The notes below the pieces were generated by a model. It made no database searches. It worked only from the letters and a program-made list of their open reading frames with translations, and was not told where the DNA came from. Of a stretch of DNA of 19,718 nucleotides, positions 1 to 6,979 are shown piece by piece. The stretch covers positions 1 through 19,718 of the forward strand of contig DLNB01000013.1 in assembly GCA_002479455.1 (NCBI GenBank). The letters run 5' to 3'. The DNA comes from Acetothermia bacterium UBA7521 (GTDB lineage: Bacteria; Bipolaricaulota; Bipolaricaulia; Bipolaricaulales; Bipolaricaulaceae). Numbering within the stretch: the first letter of the stretch is position 1; every line of letters starts with the position of its first letter. Position numbers and translations under genes: made by a program.

Positions 1-165
1 GCAATGTACGAGATCTTGTTCCGTGCATCCACGTCAGACGCAACCCAGCTTTATATACCAGGCTCCTCCTTCGTGTTCTTCGCGATCGTGCGCCAGATCG
101 GTGCATCTCGTCACATCCGTACATGCATCGGTGCAGAGAGAAGGGCATGGCTCAACTCGGGATGC

Positions 166-174
166 GCTACACTC
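166..174 (+). promoter_or_regulatory. Possible -10 element of the Eis-like gene
   Basis: The sequence GCTACACTC contains a TACACT hexamer 43 nt before the predicted start codon. The same nonamer occurs at 4566-4574 before the ferredoxin-like gene. No convincing -35 box lies 16-18 nt upstream, so this is a weak call. The rest of 1-216 has no gene I can support; it holds a 9-nt direct repeat ATCGGTGCA at 97-105 and 127-135. Confidence 0.3.
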
Positions 175-216
175 CCATCCGCAACACACACATCTAGCAG
201 AGAGAGGAAGCGACCT

Positions 217-1473
217 ATGCTGAACGAGGATACGAGCGCGGTGTGCAGGGAACTGGGAGACGGGCTGGTCCTCCGGACGCTCGGGGCCGAGGCCGAGCTT
301 GATGGGCCGTGCGCGGTGAACGCCGTCGTCCACGGTCCAGGAGTGGGTGCGCTCTTGCGAAACCTCTCCCTGCACTATCCCGACGTGGAACCGCGGGACA
401 TCATCTGGGTCGAGGACCAGGGGAACGCCGTGTCCACGGTGTGCGGCATCCCGTGGTGCCTCTGCCTGGACGGGGTGGATCTACACGCGCTCGAACTCGG
501 TCTGGTGGCCACGCTCGAGGGCTGGCGAGGACGGGGACTACAGCGGGCGATGGTGGACTGCTTCCGCGAACGGGTTAAGGAGCGAGGGGCGCACCTCTCG
601 ATCATCCAAGGAATCCCCGGGTTCTACCGCCAGTTCGGCTACACGCACGTCCTCCCGCTGGAAGGCGGACTTGTCCTGGAGCACCGACAGCTCCCCGTGA
701 CCGAACACGGTCTGCGTGTGCGGGAAGCAACGCCGGACGACATCCCCTCTCTCGCCGCCCTCTACCAGGGCCTCGCAAGGGAGCTTGACCTGTACGCGAC
801 GCGCTCCGAGAAGGTGTGGTCCTATCTTCTGCAGCACGCTGCGGGGACGGGGACGGAAGGAGAGTTCTGGGTGTGCGAGCACGCCGGCGGTGCGGTGGGG
901 TACGCGTTCCTCCCGAAGCAACACTTCGGCGACGAGCTCGTGGTCTCCGAGGCCGTGGCCGAGCGGGCTGACGCTGCGCTGGCGATGCTCGCTCACGCCG
1001 CGGCCCTATCACGGGAGCGGGGGACGCCCGGAGTCAGGCTCAGCCTGCACGATGGGAGCATGCTGAGTCAGCTCGCGCGCTCGCTGGGCGCGCGCGACAC
1101 GGGTCGCTACGCGTGGCAAGTGTGGTGCCCCGACCTGGCGGCGCTCCTTGATACGCTGCGACCAGCGCTCACCGCCCGGCTGCGTACGTCGGCATGGGCC
1201 GACCATACGGGAGACCTGGTCATCAACGTGTACAGATACGCGCTGCGGCTCAGTCTGGAGGACGGTGCGGTACGCTCGGTCGTTCGTGAGCCGTCACCCG
1301 GGCATGCGCATCTGCGCGCTCACGAGGATCAGCTCCTGCCGCTTGTGCTTGGCCACCGAACCGTCGGCGAGCTCGCCGGATGGCATCCCGACTTCCTCGT
1401 CCGGCCGGGCGCCCATCCGCTCCTGGAAACGCTTTTTCCCAGGCTTCGGGCGTTTCTCTACCCTGTGTACTGA
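217..1473 (+). CDS. Eis-like GNAT-family N-acetyltransferase
   Basis: The 418-residue product resembles the Eis / GNAT family (two tandem GNAT folds plus an SCP2-like C-terminal domain), whose members are about 400 residues. Visible signs are the acetyl-CoA loop RGRGLQ at about 104-109 after the strand LGLVATLEGW, the segment IPGFYRQFGY at about 137-146 typical of the first GNAT domain, a second unit from about residue 172 (LRVREATPDD), and the C-terminal motif of SCP2-like tails, with a terminal aromatic residue (LYPVY). Family members transfer acetyl groups to amines; the substrate here is unknown. The reading frame is open back to position 4, but ATG 217 follows the purine-rich GAGAGAGGAAG at 200-210 and starts a normal-length protein. 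It converges with the GNAT gene ending at 1519, with a 45-bp gap and no obvious terminator. Cytosolic; no signal peptide. Confidence 0.8.
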   Translation: MLNEDTSAVCRELGDGLVLRTLGAEAELDGPCAVNAVVHGPGVGALLRNLSLHYPDVEPRDIIWVEDQGNAVSTVCGIPWCLCLDGVDLHALELGLVATLEGWRGRGLQRAMVDCFRERVKERGAHLSIIQGIPGFYRQFGYTHVLPLEGGLVLEHRQLPVTEHGLRVREATPDDIPSLAALYQGLARELDLYATRSEKVWSYLLQHAAGTGTEGEFWVCEHAGGAVGYAFLPKQHFGDELVVSEAVAERADAALAMLAHAAALSRERGTPGVRLSLHDGSMLSQLARSLGARDTGRYAWQVWCPDLAALLDTLRPALTARLRTSAWADHTGDLVINVYRYALRLSLEDGAVRSVVREPSPGHAHLRAHEDQLLPLVLGHRTVGELAGWHPDFLVRPGAHPLLETLFPRLRAFLYPVY

Positions 1474-1518
1474 GCTCAGCTATGTTCCAGCGTGGCACGG
1501 CTCCAGACGTGAGACCGA

Positions 1519-2550
1519 CTACAGGTCGCGGATGTCGAGGTACAGCGGGGGCGTGGGCAGAGGCCCCGCGAGGGGGTGCGCGACCGTCTGGTAGGTGAGG
1601 GTCTCTTTGAGGAAGATCCTTGGAAGCCGCACCAGTGGATCCGCTCGACTGTGGAACAGCGCCACAAGATCCACCCCCTCCGCCCGGGCGCGATGGCGGA
1701 GGTCCGCGATGATCTTCCACAGCAGACGGGACCCGGATCTGCCCCCGACCATCACGTCGAACACGTGCCAGAAGGTAGTGGCCTGTCCGGGAACAGGAAT
1801 CCGGGGCAACGGAAGGACCCGGGAGAGCGGGTTCACCCCCCGTGCCAGCACACGGTACAAGCCCGGCATCGCCAGCACCCGCTGGCGGTGGACGTTTGAG
1901 CAGTCCCACACGCTCGCCTGGGCGAAGCTCCTGCCCCTCACCAAGCGGAACACTCCTCGCAGGTACCCCAATTCCTTGCCCCGTGTGTAGGCGTCGGCGA
2001 TGAGGGCAGGGCGGAGGTCGCGCCTTCCCAGGGCTTCCTCCAGGCGCACAATAGCGTCGCGTCGGTCAGGAAGAGGGTCGAACCGGACCCGCCCGGGTCG
2101 CGTGGGGAGGAGGAGCACGTTGAACCCGCCCATGACCTGCCCCCCTCCCTTGGCGAACACGCGCATCGCCTCGACGTTGTCTCCCTTCACGTGGCCGTAG
2201 ACGAAGCGCGCCCCCGCAGCCGTTGCCTCATCCCGAAGGGTCTTCCACAGCTCCCACAGGCCGCGCTTCATGCTCCTTCGGTAGTTAGGATCGGAGCGCA
2301 GATCGTAGAAGTAGGCAACCGGGACGAACTCGCCCTGGACGTAGGCTTCCTTGATCGCGTACGCCATGAACCCCACGCCGCGATCCCCCTCTTCAGCGAG
2401 GAGGACCCTCGCCTGCGGGAACAGGGTTGATCGGTAGAAGAACGTCGTTCGCTCTATAGCGATACGCGACTCGTGCCCTTGAGGGCTCGCCTCCTCCAGT
2501 CGCCGCAGCTCGGCATCATCGGCCGGAGTGGCCTCGCGGATCGTGACCAT
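1519..2550 (-). CDS. GNAT-like N-acetyltransferase, about 340 residues
   Basis: The 343-residue product begins with a classic GNAT first strand and helix (MVTIREATPADDAELRRLEE). A segment at about 81-106 (DLRSDPNYRRSMKRGLWELW) sits where the acetyl-CoA loop is expected. GHVKGDNVEAMRVFAKGGGQ at about 119-138 matches the late GNAT motif with Asn and Ala before the final helix. The second half (about 150-343) is not clearly recognisable and may be a degenerate second GNAT unit or a substrate domain. I chose ATG 2550 because the protein starts properly there. There is no SD, but a TATACT -10 ends 9 nt upstream, as in other leaderless-looking genes here. The frame continues far upstream; an alternative ATG near 2637 would add a poorly folded leader. 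Substrate unknown. Confidence 0.75.
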   Translation of the reverse strand: MVTIREATPADDAELRRLEEASPQGHESRIAIERTTFFYRSTLFPQARVLLAEEGDRGVGFMAYAIKEAYVQGEFVPVAYFYDLRSDPNYRRSMKRGLWELWKTLRDEATAAGARFVYGHVKGDNVEAMRVFAKGGGQVMGGFNVLLLPTRPGRVRFDPLPDRRDAIVRLEEALGRRDLRPALIADAYTRGKELGYLRGVFRLVRGRSFAQASVWDCSNVHRQRVLAMPGLYRVLARGVNPLSRVLPLPRIPVPGQATTFWHVFDVMVGGRSGSRLLWKIIADLRHRARAEGVDLVALFHSRADPLVRLPRIFLKETLTYQTVAHPLAGPLPTPPLYLDIRDL

Positions 2551-2559
2551 CAGGAAGTG

Positions 2560-2587
2560 AGTATAGACAGCGCACGCTTGATCTCCA
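2560..2587 (-). promoter_or_regulatory. Promoter of the GNAT gene, likely leaderless
   Basis: On the minus strand TATACT (2565-2560) lies 16 nt after TGGAGA (2587-2582, four of six consensus matches). Only nine bases separate the -10 box from ATG 2550, so transcription would begin at or next to the start codon. No SD lies in between. Confidence 0.5.
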
Positions 2588-2680
2588 CGCGCGATTCCCA
2601 TGACCGCGAGGGACCGGAGGCACTCAGCACTCTTCATGTCCGAGCAACACGCGCCGCGCAGCGGAGCATCCCTGTCTGGC

Positions 2681-2716
2681 AGCCCGTGTGGGAATGGCCC
2701 GCTGAGCCTTCGGCCA
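2681..2716 (-). repeat. 36-bp dispersed element, copy A
   Basis: This stretch matches 4329-4364 at 30 of 36 positions, including the unbroken core GAATGGCCCGC. Read on the minus strand it begins with a small hairpin (TGGCC, loop GAA, GGCTCA), equivalent to the GGGC-GAAA-GCCC hairpin of copy B. It lies about 130 nt before the GNAT start. Function unknown. Confidence 0.55.
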
Positions 2717-2725
2717 CCTGTCTGC

Positions 2726-2744
2726 CCTGCCTGCAGCAGGCAGG
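2726..2744. repeat. Perfect 9-bp inverted repeat
   Basis: CCTGCCTGC and GCAGGCAGG flank a single central A, followed by further GGCAGGC units to about 2755. It may be a dispersed palindromic element or the terminator region of the PlsC-like gene, which ends 159 nt away on the minus strand. No T-tract follows. Confidence 0.5.
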
Positions 2745-2902
2745 CGGCAGGCAGGCGCGGAGAGGGTCGGAGTCCCGCGGCTCGTACCGTGGTCCTTTCT
2801 CCGTGGGCCGAACGAGCCCGTACGGACAGCGGTTCACGGATCTCGGTGCCGAAGGCCCGCGTGCCGCAGGTCCGCGGACCCAGCGGTCTCTTACACAGGC
2901 TC

Positions 2903-3898
2903 CTACCAGGGGTCGCCGACGCGTCTCCTTGGGTCCGAGAAGATCTCCTCATAGCCGCGACGCAGCCTCTCGACAAGGTCTTCCACAGTTCCCTCATTCG
3001 CGTCCAGCGCAGACAGCGGAACGGGCTCGCCGAACCGAATCCGCGGCGGGCAGTCCCGCGCCGCCCCGTGGCGGCGACGGCGTCGCTCGCTCCCCTCGAG
3101 CAGCCGTCGCACCAACCGATCGGAGGTACCCTCTTCGTGGTAGGCGACAAGGTACGCGGTTCTCTCGCCTGGCTCTCGGGCAAGCCCGCGCACGATGCGA
3201 CCAATCCCTGGGTACCAGCGCCTCCCCGACCGACGCCAGCCCTGGGGCGCGATGAGAAGGGATCCTCCTTGTCGCACGTGCGCGGTGGCCAGCTCGACCG
3301 CCGCTCGGTTCCTCTGGCGCGCCGTCGGCCGTGGAAGGACCGGGCGGAGCCGCGTGGCCCAGTACGCCACGACGAGCCGCTGGAGCCCCCCCTGCCACAG
3401 TTGCTTCCACCACAGGTTGACCGGAAGCTCGACCGGGATTGCGTACCGGCCAAACGTGGGCAGGAACTGCCCAAGGAAGCTCACAGCGACGATCCGGTGG
3501 TCCGAACGCTCCACGTGGGCGCTGACGAGGAACGGGGTGAGAAGGGTGGGATGGTTCCCGTAGAGGATCACCGGTTCCGAGGGCAGGACAGTTCGCGTGG
3601 AGGGCGGCACCTCGGACACCCACGGCCCAACCCCTTCGTCAAGAAGCCATTGAGAGGCACGAGCCAGTCCGTCCTCGGCCATCCGTCGCTCCAGCTCATG
3701 TGAGACGTCGAGAAGGCGCTGGAGGGGGTAGAAGCGGTTGGAGAACCTAAGCCAGAGGCCAACCCCGGGCTCGGCCATCGCCCTGTACCACAGGTCGCGA
3801 ATCGAACCGACGTCTCCGTCTGCATAGGCAACGCGAAGCTGGCGAAGGAGATCCGCCCAACGGCGCCTGAACCCACGTTTCTGTCTGGTCTCCGTCAT
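2903..3898 (-). CDS. PlsC-like acyltransferase-fold protein, degenerate active site
   Basis: The 331-residue product resembles the lysophospholipid / glycerol-3-phosphate acyltransferase fold. The block at about 110-125 (VILYGNHPTLLTPFLV) matches motif I, normally HX4D, with His116 present but Thr121 in the Asp position. APQGWRRSGRRWYPGIGRI at about 217-235 sits where motif III (PEGTRS) is expected, and the flanking spacing fits the family. Active members acylate lyso-lipids at the membrane; the missing Asp makes catalysis uncertain, so the enzyme could have another acyl acceptor or be non-catalytic. ATG 3898 is preceded by the SD AGGTGA six nt upstream. A TATCCT hexamer at 3949-3944 is a possible -10 box. 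No signal peptide is seen; the N-terminus is basic. Confidence 0.6.
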   Translation of the reverse strand: MTETRQKRGFRRRWADLLRQLRVAYADGDVGSIRDLWYRAMAEPGVGLWLRFSNRFYPLQRLLDVSHELERRMAEDGLARASQWLLDEGVGPWVSEVPPSTRTVLPSEPVILYGNHPTLLTPFLVSAHVERSDHRIVAVSFLGQFLPTFGRYAIPVELPVNLWWKQLWQGGLQRLVVAYWATRLRPVLPRPTARQRNRAAVELATAHVRQGGSLLIAPQGWRRSGRRWYPGIGRIVRGLAREPGERTAYLVAYHEEGTSDRLVRRLLEGSERRRRRHGAARDCPPRIRFGEPVPLSALDANEGTVEDLVERLRRGYEEIFSDPRRRVGDPW

Positions 3899-3991
3899 TC
3901 AGCTTCACCTGGTCGGCGGGGCGCGCCGATCCTCGTCCCCCCTAGGATACCGAGTCCGAGCTGTGGCTCAGGGCAGCTTGGTCATCGCCGT

Positions 3992-4306
3992 TCAGCCGCG
4001 GATCATCACGAGGAACATCTTGAAGCGCTGCGGGGCCTTCACCGCATGGGGGACGTGCGCCGGCATGAGGATCGCCTGGCCTTCGCCCAGGCGGTGCGGC
4101 GTGCCGGCGAGGACCACCTCGCCCTCCCCTTCCAGAACGTGCACCAGCGCGTCAAACGGAGCGGTGTGCTCGCTCAGCGCCTGGCCGGCGGCAAACGCGA
4201 ACAGCGTCACCGTGCCCACCTCGCGCTTGATCAGCGTCCGGCTGACGACCGCGCCCTCCTGATACTCGACCAGTCCCGCCAACTCCACGACCTTCGCCTG
4301 CTCCAT
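3992..4306 (-). CDS. Small single-domain cupin protein
   Basis: The 104-residue product is a single cupin barrel. Motif 1 is HTAPFDALVHVLEGEGEVVL at about 47-66, and motif 2 is the segment ending LMPAHVPHAV at about 81-90. Motif 1 has one clear His, then Asp where a second ligand is expected, so the metal site may be atypical. Small cupins of this type bind a metal and a small ligand or act as isomerases, dioxygenases or sensors; no substrate can be named. ATG 4306 follows a strong AAGGAGG SD (4317-4311). The leader contains copy B of the 36-bp element 23 nt upstream. The neighbour 93 bp downstream (PlsC-like) has its own SD and probable promoter. Confidence 0.8.
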   Translation of the reverse strand: MEQAKVVELAGLVEYQEGAVVSRTLIKREVGTVTLFAFAAGQALSEHTAPFDALVHVLEGEGEVVLAGTPHRLGEGQAILMPAHVPHAVKAPQRFKMFLVMIRG

Positions 4307-4328
4307 CGTGCCTCCTTCATGCCCGAAC

Positions 4329-4364
4329 AGCCCTTGTGCGAATGGCCCGCGGGGCTTTCGCCCA
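4329..4364 (-). repeat. 36-bp dispersed element, copy B, in the cupin leader
   Basis: This copy matches 2681-2716 at 30 of 36 positions. On the minus strand it reads into the cupin SD and begins with a perfect GGGC-GAAA-GCCC hairpin (4363-4352), a GNRA-type tetraloop. Both copies are followed on the minus strand by a TCGG(A/G)CATGAAG stretch, immediately for copy B and after about 40 nt for copy A. It could be a leader RNA structure or a dispersed repeat. Confidence 0.5.
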
Positions 4365-4465
4365 CGCGGAGAACATCCGATCCCAAGAGCAAGGACCGTA
4401 GTTCGCAGCCCCAACAACCCACGCACAGCCCGCTGGATTATCCCACGCGCCCGGTGCGTCGGATT

Positions 4466-4488
4466 AGGAAACTCAGGACTGAGTTCCT
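4466..4488. promoter_or_regulatory. Inverted repeat between the divergent cupin and ferredoxin genes
   Basis: AGGAAACTCAG (4466-4476) and CTGAGTTCCT (4479-4488) are complementary apart from one bulged A, with a two-base centre. Such a tight centre suits a protein-binding site better than an RNA hairpin. It lies 160 bp before the cupin start and 107 bp before the ferredoxin start, so it could be an operator for either. No T-tract is present. Confidence 0.45.
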
Positions 4489-4565
4489 GACCTATAGCTG
4501 AAGATCATCCATTGCGTGGTTGACTTTCAGCCACACGTGCCGCACCGACCCGGGTGGCCGATTCG

Positions 4566-4574
4566 GCTACACTC
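4566..4574 (+). promoter_or_regulatory. Possible -10 element of the ferredoxin-like gene
   Basis: GCTACACTC contains TACACT (4568-4573), 22 nt before the GTG start, leaving a short leader that holds the SD. The same nonamer precedes the Eis-like gene at 166-174. No good -35 is at standard spacing; a TTGACT at 4520-4525 is too far upstream. Confidence 0.35.
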
Positions 4575-4595
4575 GCCCACGATCAGAGGAGCGAC

Positions 4596-5249
4596 GTGAC
4601 CAGTGAAGCCAATCGTGTCCAGGACGTGGCTGAGGCGGTGGGGCACTACACCGCGACGACGATCCCCGTCCACGTCGAAGTCGCCATGGACCAGATGGTC
4701 CTCAACTTCCAGGAGGCAGAGGCGCTCCTTCGCAAGGCGGATTCGATCGCCCTTGGACCGTGCGAATGCCGGGCCAAGCACCGACGCTGCGATGCCCCGG
4801 TGGACGTGTGTCTGACCCTCAACGATGCCAGCGCCCAAGCGGCGGAAGCGAGGCAAGGGTTTCGACGCGCTACCGTAGACGAAGCATTGGAGATCCTGCG
4901 GACCTCGCACGCGGCGGGGCTCGTGCACCTCGCTTACCGGAAGCCCGGCCTGGACGTGACGCTCTTCTGCTCTTGTTGCTCGTGCTGCTGTGGGTTTCTC
5001 AACACCCTGAAGCGGTTTGACTACCACGACGCGATCGTGGCGTCGTCGCACGCCGCGGAGCATATTCTGGAGCAGTGTGTCGGGTGCGGCCTGTGCGTGA
5101 TACGCTGCCCGTTTGAAGCCTGGACGCACGTGGCTGAGCTGCCCACACTTCGCCGCGAGCGATGCTTCGGGTGCGGGCTGTGCGTGAGCAGCTGCCCCGC
5201 GGGGGCGATCGCGTTCATCCCCCGCGCTGGGGCGTGTTCCGCCGCCTGA
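4596..5249 (+). CDS. Cys-rich 4Fe-4S ferredoxin-like protein
   Basis: The 217-residue product ends in two complete CxxCxxCxxxCP motifs (Cys161/164/167/171 and Cys190/193/196/200), so it should carry two 4Fe-4S clusters and transfer electrons. Upstream are two further Cys groups: PCECR...C...VC at about 55-72 and an unusual FCSCCSCCCG at about 124-133 with six cysteines. This arrangement is shared with uncharacterised 4Fe-4S proteins of anaerobes; its role is unknown. No signal or membrane segment is visible, so it is probably cytosolic. I chose GTG 4596 because GAGGAG (4586-4591) lies four nt before it; the frame is open back to an ATG at 4554 that overlaps the possible promoter. It stands alone, divergent from the cupin gene. 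Confidence 0.8.
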   Translation: MTSEANRVQDVAEAVGHYTATTIPVHVEVAMDQMVLNFQEAEALLRKADSIALGPCECRAKHRRCDAPVDVCLTLNDASAQAAEARQGFRRATVDEALEILRTSHAAGLVHLAYRKPGLDVTLFCSCCSCCCGFLNTLKRFDYHDAIVASSHAAEHILEQCVGCGLCVIRCPFEAWTHVAELPTLRRERCFGCGLCVSSCPAGAIAFIPRAGACSAA

Positions 5250-5592
5250 GGGAAGCCTGTGGATCCTCGGGCTACGGCGCGAGATGTGGATTTACCGTAG
5301 AGCATCGCCGCTCCCGGTATCCAAGGTGCTAAGTCCATCGGGGGCGGAGCGGCGGGCTTGTTGCCCGACGGCAGTTTGGTTCTACGGTTCGTCGATTATC
5401 GGTGATTCGGGTTAGGCCATCGCAGACAAGCTGCGACGCCCCCCTTGGCGTCACCGAAGTGAACGCGGCCCTTCGGACTCACGTCGTGTACAGCAGAGAT
5501 GCGTGCGCCAACTCTCCTGCACGCGGCGCACACGCAGGAGATCCGCGGGCGCTATCCCCGCGGACCTGGAGTTCTCGAACAGGGAACCACTC
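5250..5592. other. Gap with four hairpins, no gene seen
   Basis: This 343-bp stretch separates the ferredoxin-like gene from the convergent VOC gene. Open frames here are antisense extensions without family signs. It contains hairpins at 5353-5367 (CGGGC, loop TTGTT, GCCCG), 5421-5435 (CGCAG, loop ACAAG, CTGCG), 5435-5452 (GACGCC, loop CCCCTT, GGCGTC) and 5542-5564. I see no tRNA or known riboswitch signature. Confidence 0.5.
5542..5564 (-). terminator. Possible terminator of the VOC operon
   Basis: TCCGCGGG and CCCGCGGA form a perfect 8-bp stem with a 7-nt loop, 28 bp beyond the VOC stop codon. No T-tract follows on the minus strand, so intrinsic termination is uncertain. Confidence 0.35.
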
Positions 5593-5958
5593 TTACCTGG
5601 CTGCTGGATCGCTCTCCATCAAGCCAAACAGATTCCCACCCGGACCGCGGATCGCGGCGTACCACCCCACTCCGGGGATCGCCCCTTTGGGCTGGGCCAC
5701 CTTTCCTCCAGCCGCCATAGCCGCCTTCAAAACAGGATCCACCTTCACCGGTGTGAGCGTGAGGACGATCTGGTCGACCGGCTTCCCCCGCCCAAGCCCT
5801 CCGTCGATGCCCGGCTGCGACGGATCGCCAGTGGAGATGAGCCAGTACTCCATCGGCCCGTCCCACTTGTCGAACTTCCAGCCGAAGACCTTCGTGCAGA
5901 ACTGGATTGTCTGCTCCGGCTGCTCGGACATGATGTCGAAGTGCCCTACTCGTGTCAT
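5593..5958 (-). CDS. VOC (glyoxalase/bleomycin-resistance fold) family protein
   Basis: The 121-residue product is one VOC unit. It opens with a beta strand and likely metal ligand (TRVGHFDI, His at position 6), followed by the helix EQTIQFCTKVFGWKF, then the WDGPMEYWLI strand, a PGIDGGL turn and a C-terminal GPGGNLFGLMES strand whose Glu is the usual last ligand. This order matches small VOC proteins that work as dimers on small molecules; the substrate cannot be deduced. Start: GTG at 5961 and ATG at 5958 are adjacent; ATG is chosen because the GGGAGG SD is then 5-6 nt away. It lies 80 bp after the polyferredoxin gene on the same strand and may be co-transcribed. Confidence 0.8.
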   Translation of the reverse strand: MTRVGHFDIMSEQPEQTIQFCTKVFGWKFDKWDGPMEYWLISTGDPSQPGIDGGLGRGKPVDQIVLTLTPVKVDPVLKAAMAAGGKVAQPKGAIPGVGWYAAIRGPGGNLFGLMESDPAAR

Positions 5959-6038
5959 CACGACCTCCCCCCTTGCTCGACGGATCTGCGTCGCATCCTC
6001 CGGTGCGCGATCCCCGTCCTCCGATTCTACTCATCGCT

Positions 6039-6971
6039 TCATCGCTCCGCTCTCCTTCGCGCCCAGAACGGGCGCAGTCTGAGGGCCGTCGGCCCGCACG
6101 TGCCCCCACACGCGCCGCACAGCAGGCACTCCGTGGCGTCTACCGTCTCGTCCTCCATCGCTCCGGCGGGGCAGACCCGGGTGCACAGGCCGCAGTTCCG
6201 GCCCCCCTCGTCCGCCCCAACCCGAAACAGGCTGAACCGCGATAAGATCGAGAGCAATGCCCCGTACGGGCACAGCGTGCGGCAGAACGGGCGGAACAGG
6301 ACAACCGACAGCAGCGCGAACACCGCGGTAAACGCGATCGTGGCCGGGGTCCCTCCCCACGCGAACAGGGGTTTGAACGGGGAGAACCCCTCGAACGCGA
6401 CCGTGTGCACGACGAGCACGCGAGCCGCGAGGTAGGCGAGCACGACGTATCGAAGCCCGCTCAGAGCCCTCCGCACGCGGTCCGGGATCCGTAGCGCCCA
6501 CTTTCGGATGTGGATCAGCTCTTGCAGCGCGCCGAACGGGCACGCGTAGCCGCAGAACAGACGGCCCATGAGAAGGGCGCCGCCCACGGGGACGAGGAAC
6601 AAGAGGTGGTACGCGGTTCCCGTTTTGAGAAGCACATTCTGCACGGCCGCGGTGGGACAGAGGAAGCCCCCCATGTAGAACCCGAGCACGCCCACCGCCG
6701 CGATGAGATACAGCCTGCGCAGCCATGGTCGGCCGAGGAACGCGAGGATCCCCGCTCCGATCATGAACGCCCCGACGAGGGCCAGCTTGACCTCCTGGCG
6801 GTGGATGAAGAACAGTTGCCCGGCCTCGGGCTGTGGGGCACCGTAGTCCCGAGGCTTGGAAGGCGGACCGAACTGGGACTCCTCGCCGACCCCCCCGCCT
6901 CCGAACGACTGGGCCATCGCCCCGCCCGCGACGACGAGCAGGGCCAGCGTGATTAGAAGAGCGACGCGCAC
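6039..6971 (-). CDS. NapH-like membrane polyferredoxin
   Basis: The 310-residue product has a signal peptide (VALLITLALLVVAGGAMAQ), a Gly/Pro-rich exposed stretch to about residue 55, several membrane helices, and the family's two CxxxCP motifs near membrane faces (FCGYACP, Cys140/144; FCRTLCP, Cys230/234). Two ferredoxin motifs follow: Cys260/263/267, which lacks the first Cys of the usual four, and a complete Cys282/285/288/292. This is the NapH/YccM/NosR-type layout, which passes electrons between the quinone pool and extracytoplasmic partners. The signal peptide with an extra exposed segment is less common. The GTG start follows GAGGA and lies 8 nt after the stop of the upstream secreted-protein gene, indicating an operon. 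Confidence 0.8.
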   Translation of the reverse strand: MRVALLITLALLVVAGGAMAQSFGGGGVGEESQFGPPSKPRDYGAPQPEAGQLFFIHRQEVKLALVGAFMIGAGILAFLGRPWLRRLYLIAAVGVLGFYMGGFLCPTAAVQNVLLKTGTAYHLLFLVPVGGALLMGRLFCGYACPFGALQELIHIRKWALRIPDRVRRALSGLRYVVLAYLAARVLVVHTVAFEGFSPFKPLFAWGGTPATIAFTAVFALLSVVLFRPFCRTLCPYGALLSILSRFSLFRVGADEGGRNCGLCTRVCPAGAMEDETVDATECLLCGACGGTCGPTALRLRPFWARRRAER

Positions 6972-6979
6972 GCGACTCT

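Larger units (their letters stand above)
2551..2902. other. Non-coding gap with palindrome and repeated element
   Basis: This 352-bp stretch lies between the PlsC-like gene and the GNAT gene, both on the minus strand. Frames are open across it on both strands, but the translations are low-complexity, Arg/Pro-rich and show no family. It contains the GNAT promoter, one copy of a 36-bp element (2681-2716) also found at 4329-4364, and a 9-bp perfect inverted repeat (2726-2744). Confidence 0.6.

Noticed and set aside
1519..3474. Extension of the GNAT frame to 651 residues
   Set aside because: The added part crosses the non-coding gap and the PlsC-like gene in another frame and resembles no protein; a promoter sits just before ATG 2550.
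2600..3703. Long plus-strand frame of 367 codons
   Set aside because: It is antisense to the PlsC-like gene, rich in Arg/Pro, and shows no domain; typical of GC-rich shadow frames.
4520..4573. TTGACT as -35 with TACACT as -10 for the ferredoxin-like gene
   Set aside because: The spacing is 42 nt, far from the usual 16-18.
5250..5592. Possible tRNA or known riboswitch in the hairpin-rich gap
   Set aside because: No T-loop, anticodon arm or CCA-like end, and no conserved riboswitch core could be found.
5503..6435. Plus-strand frame of 310 codons
   Set aside because: It covers the VOC and polyferredoxin genes on the opposite strand, which have clear family motifs.
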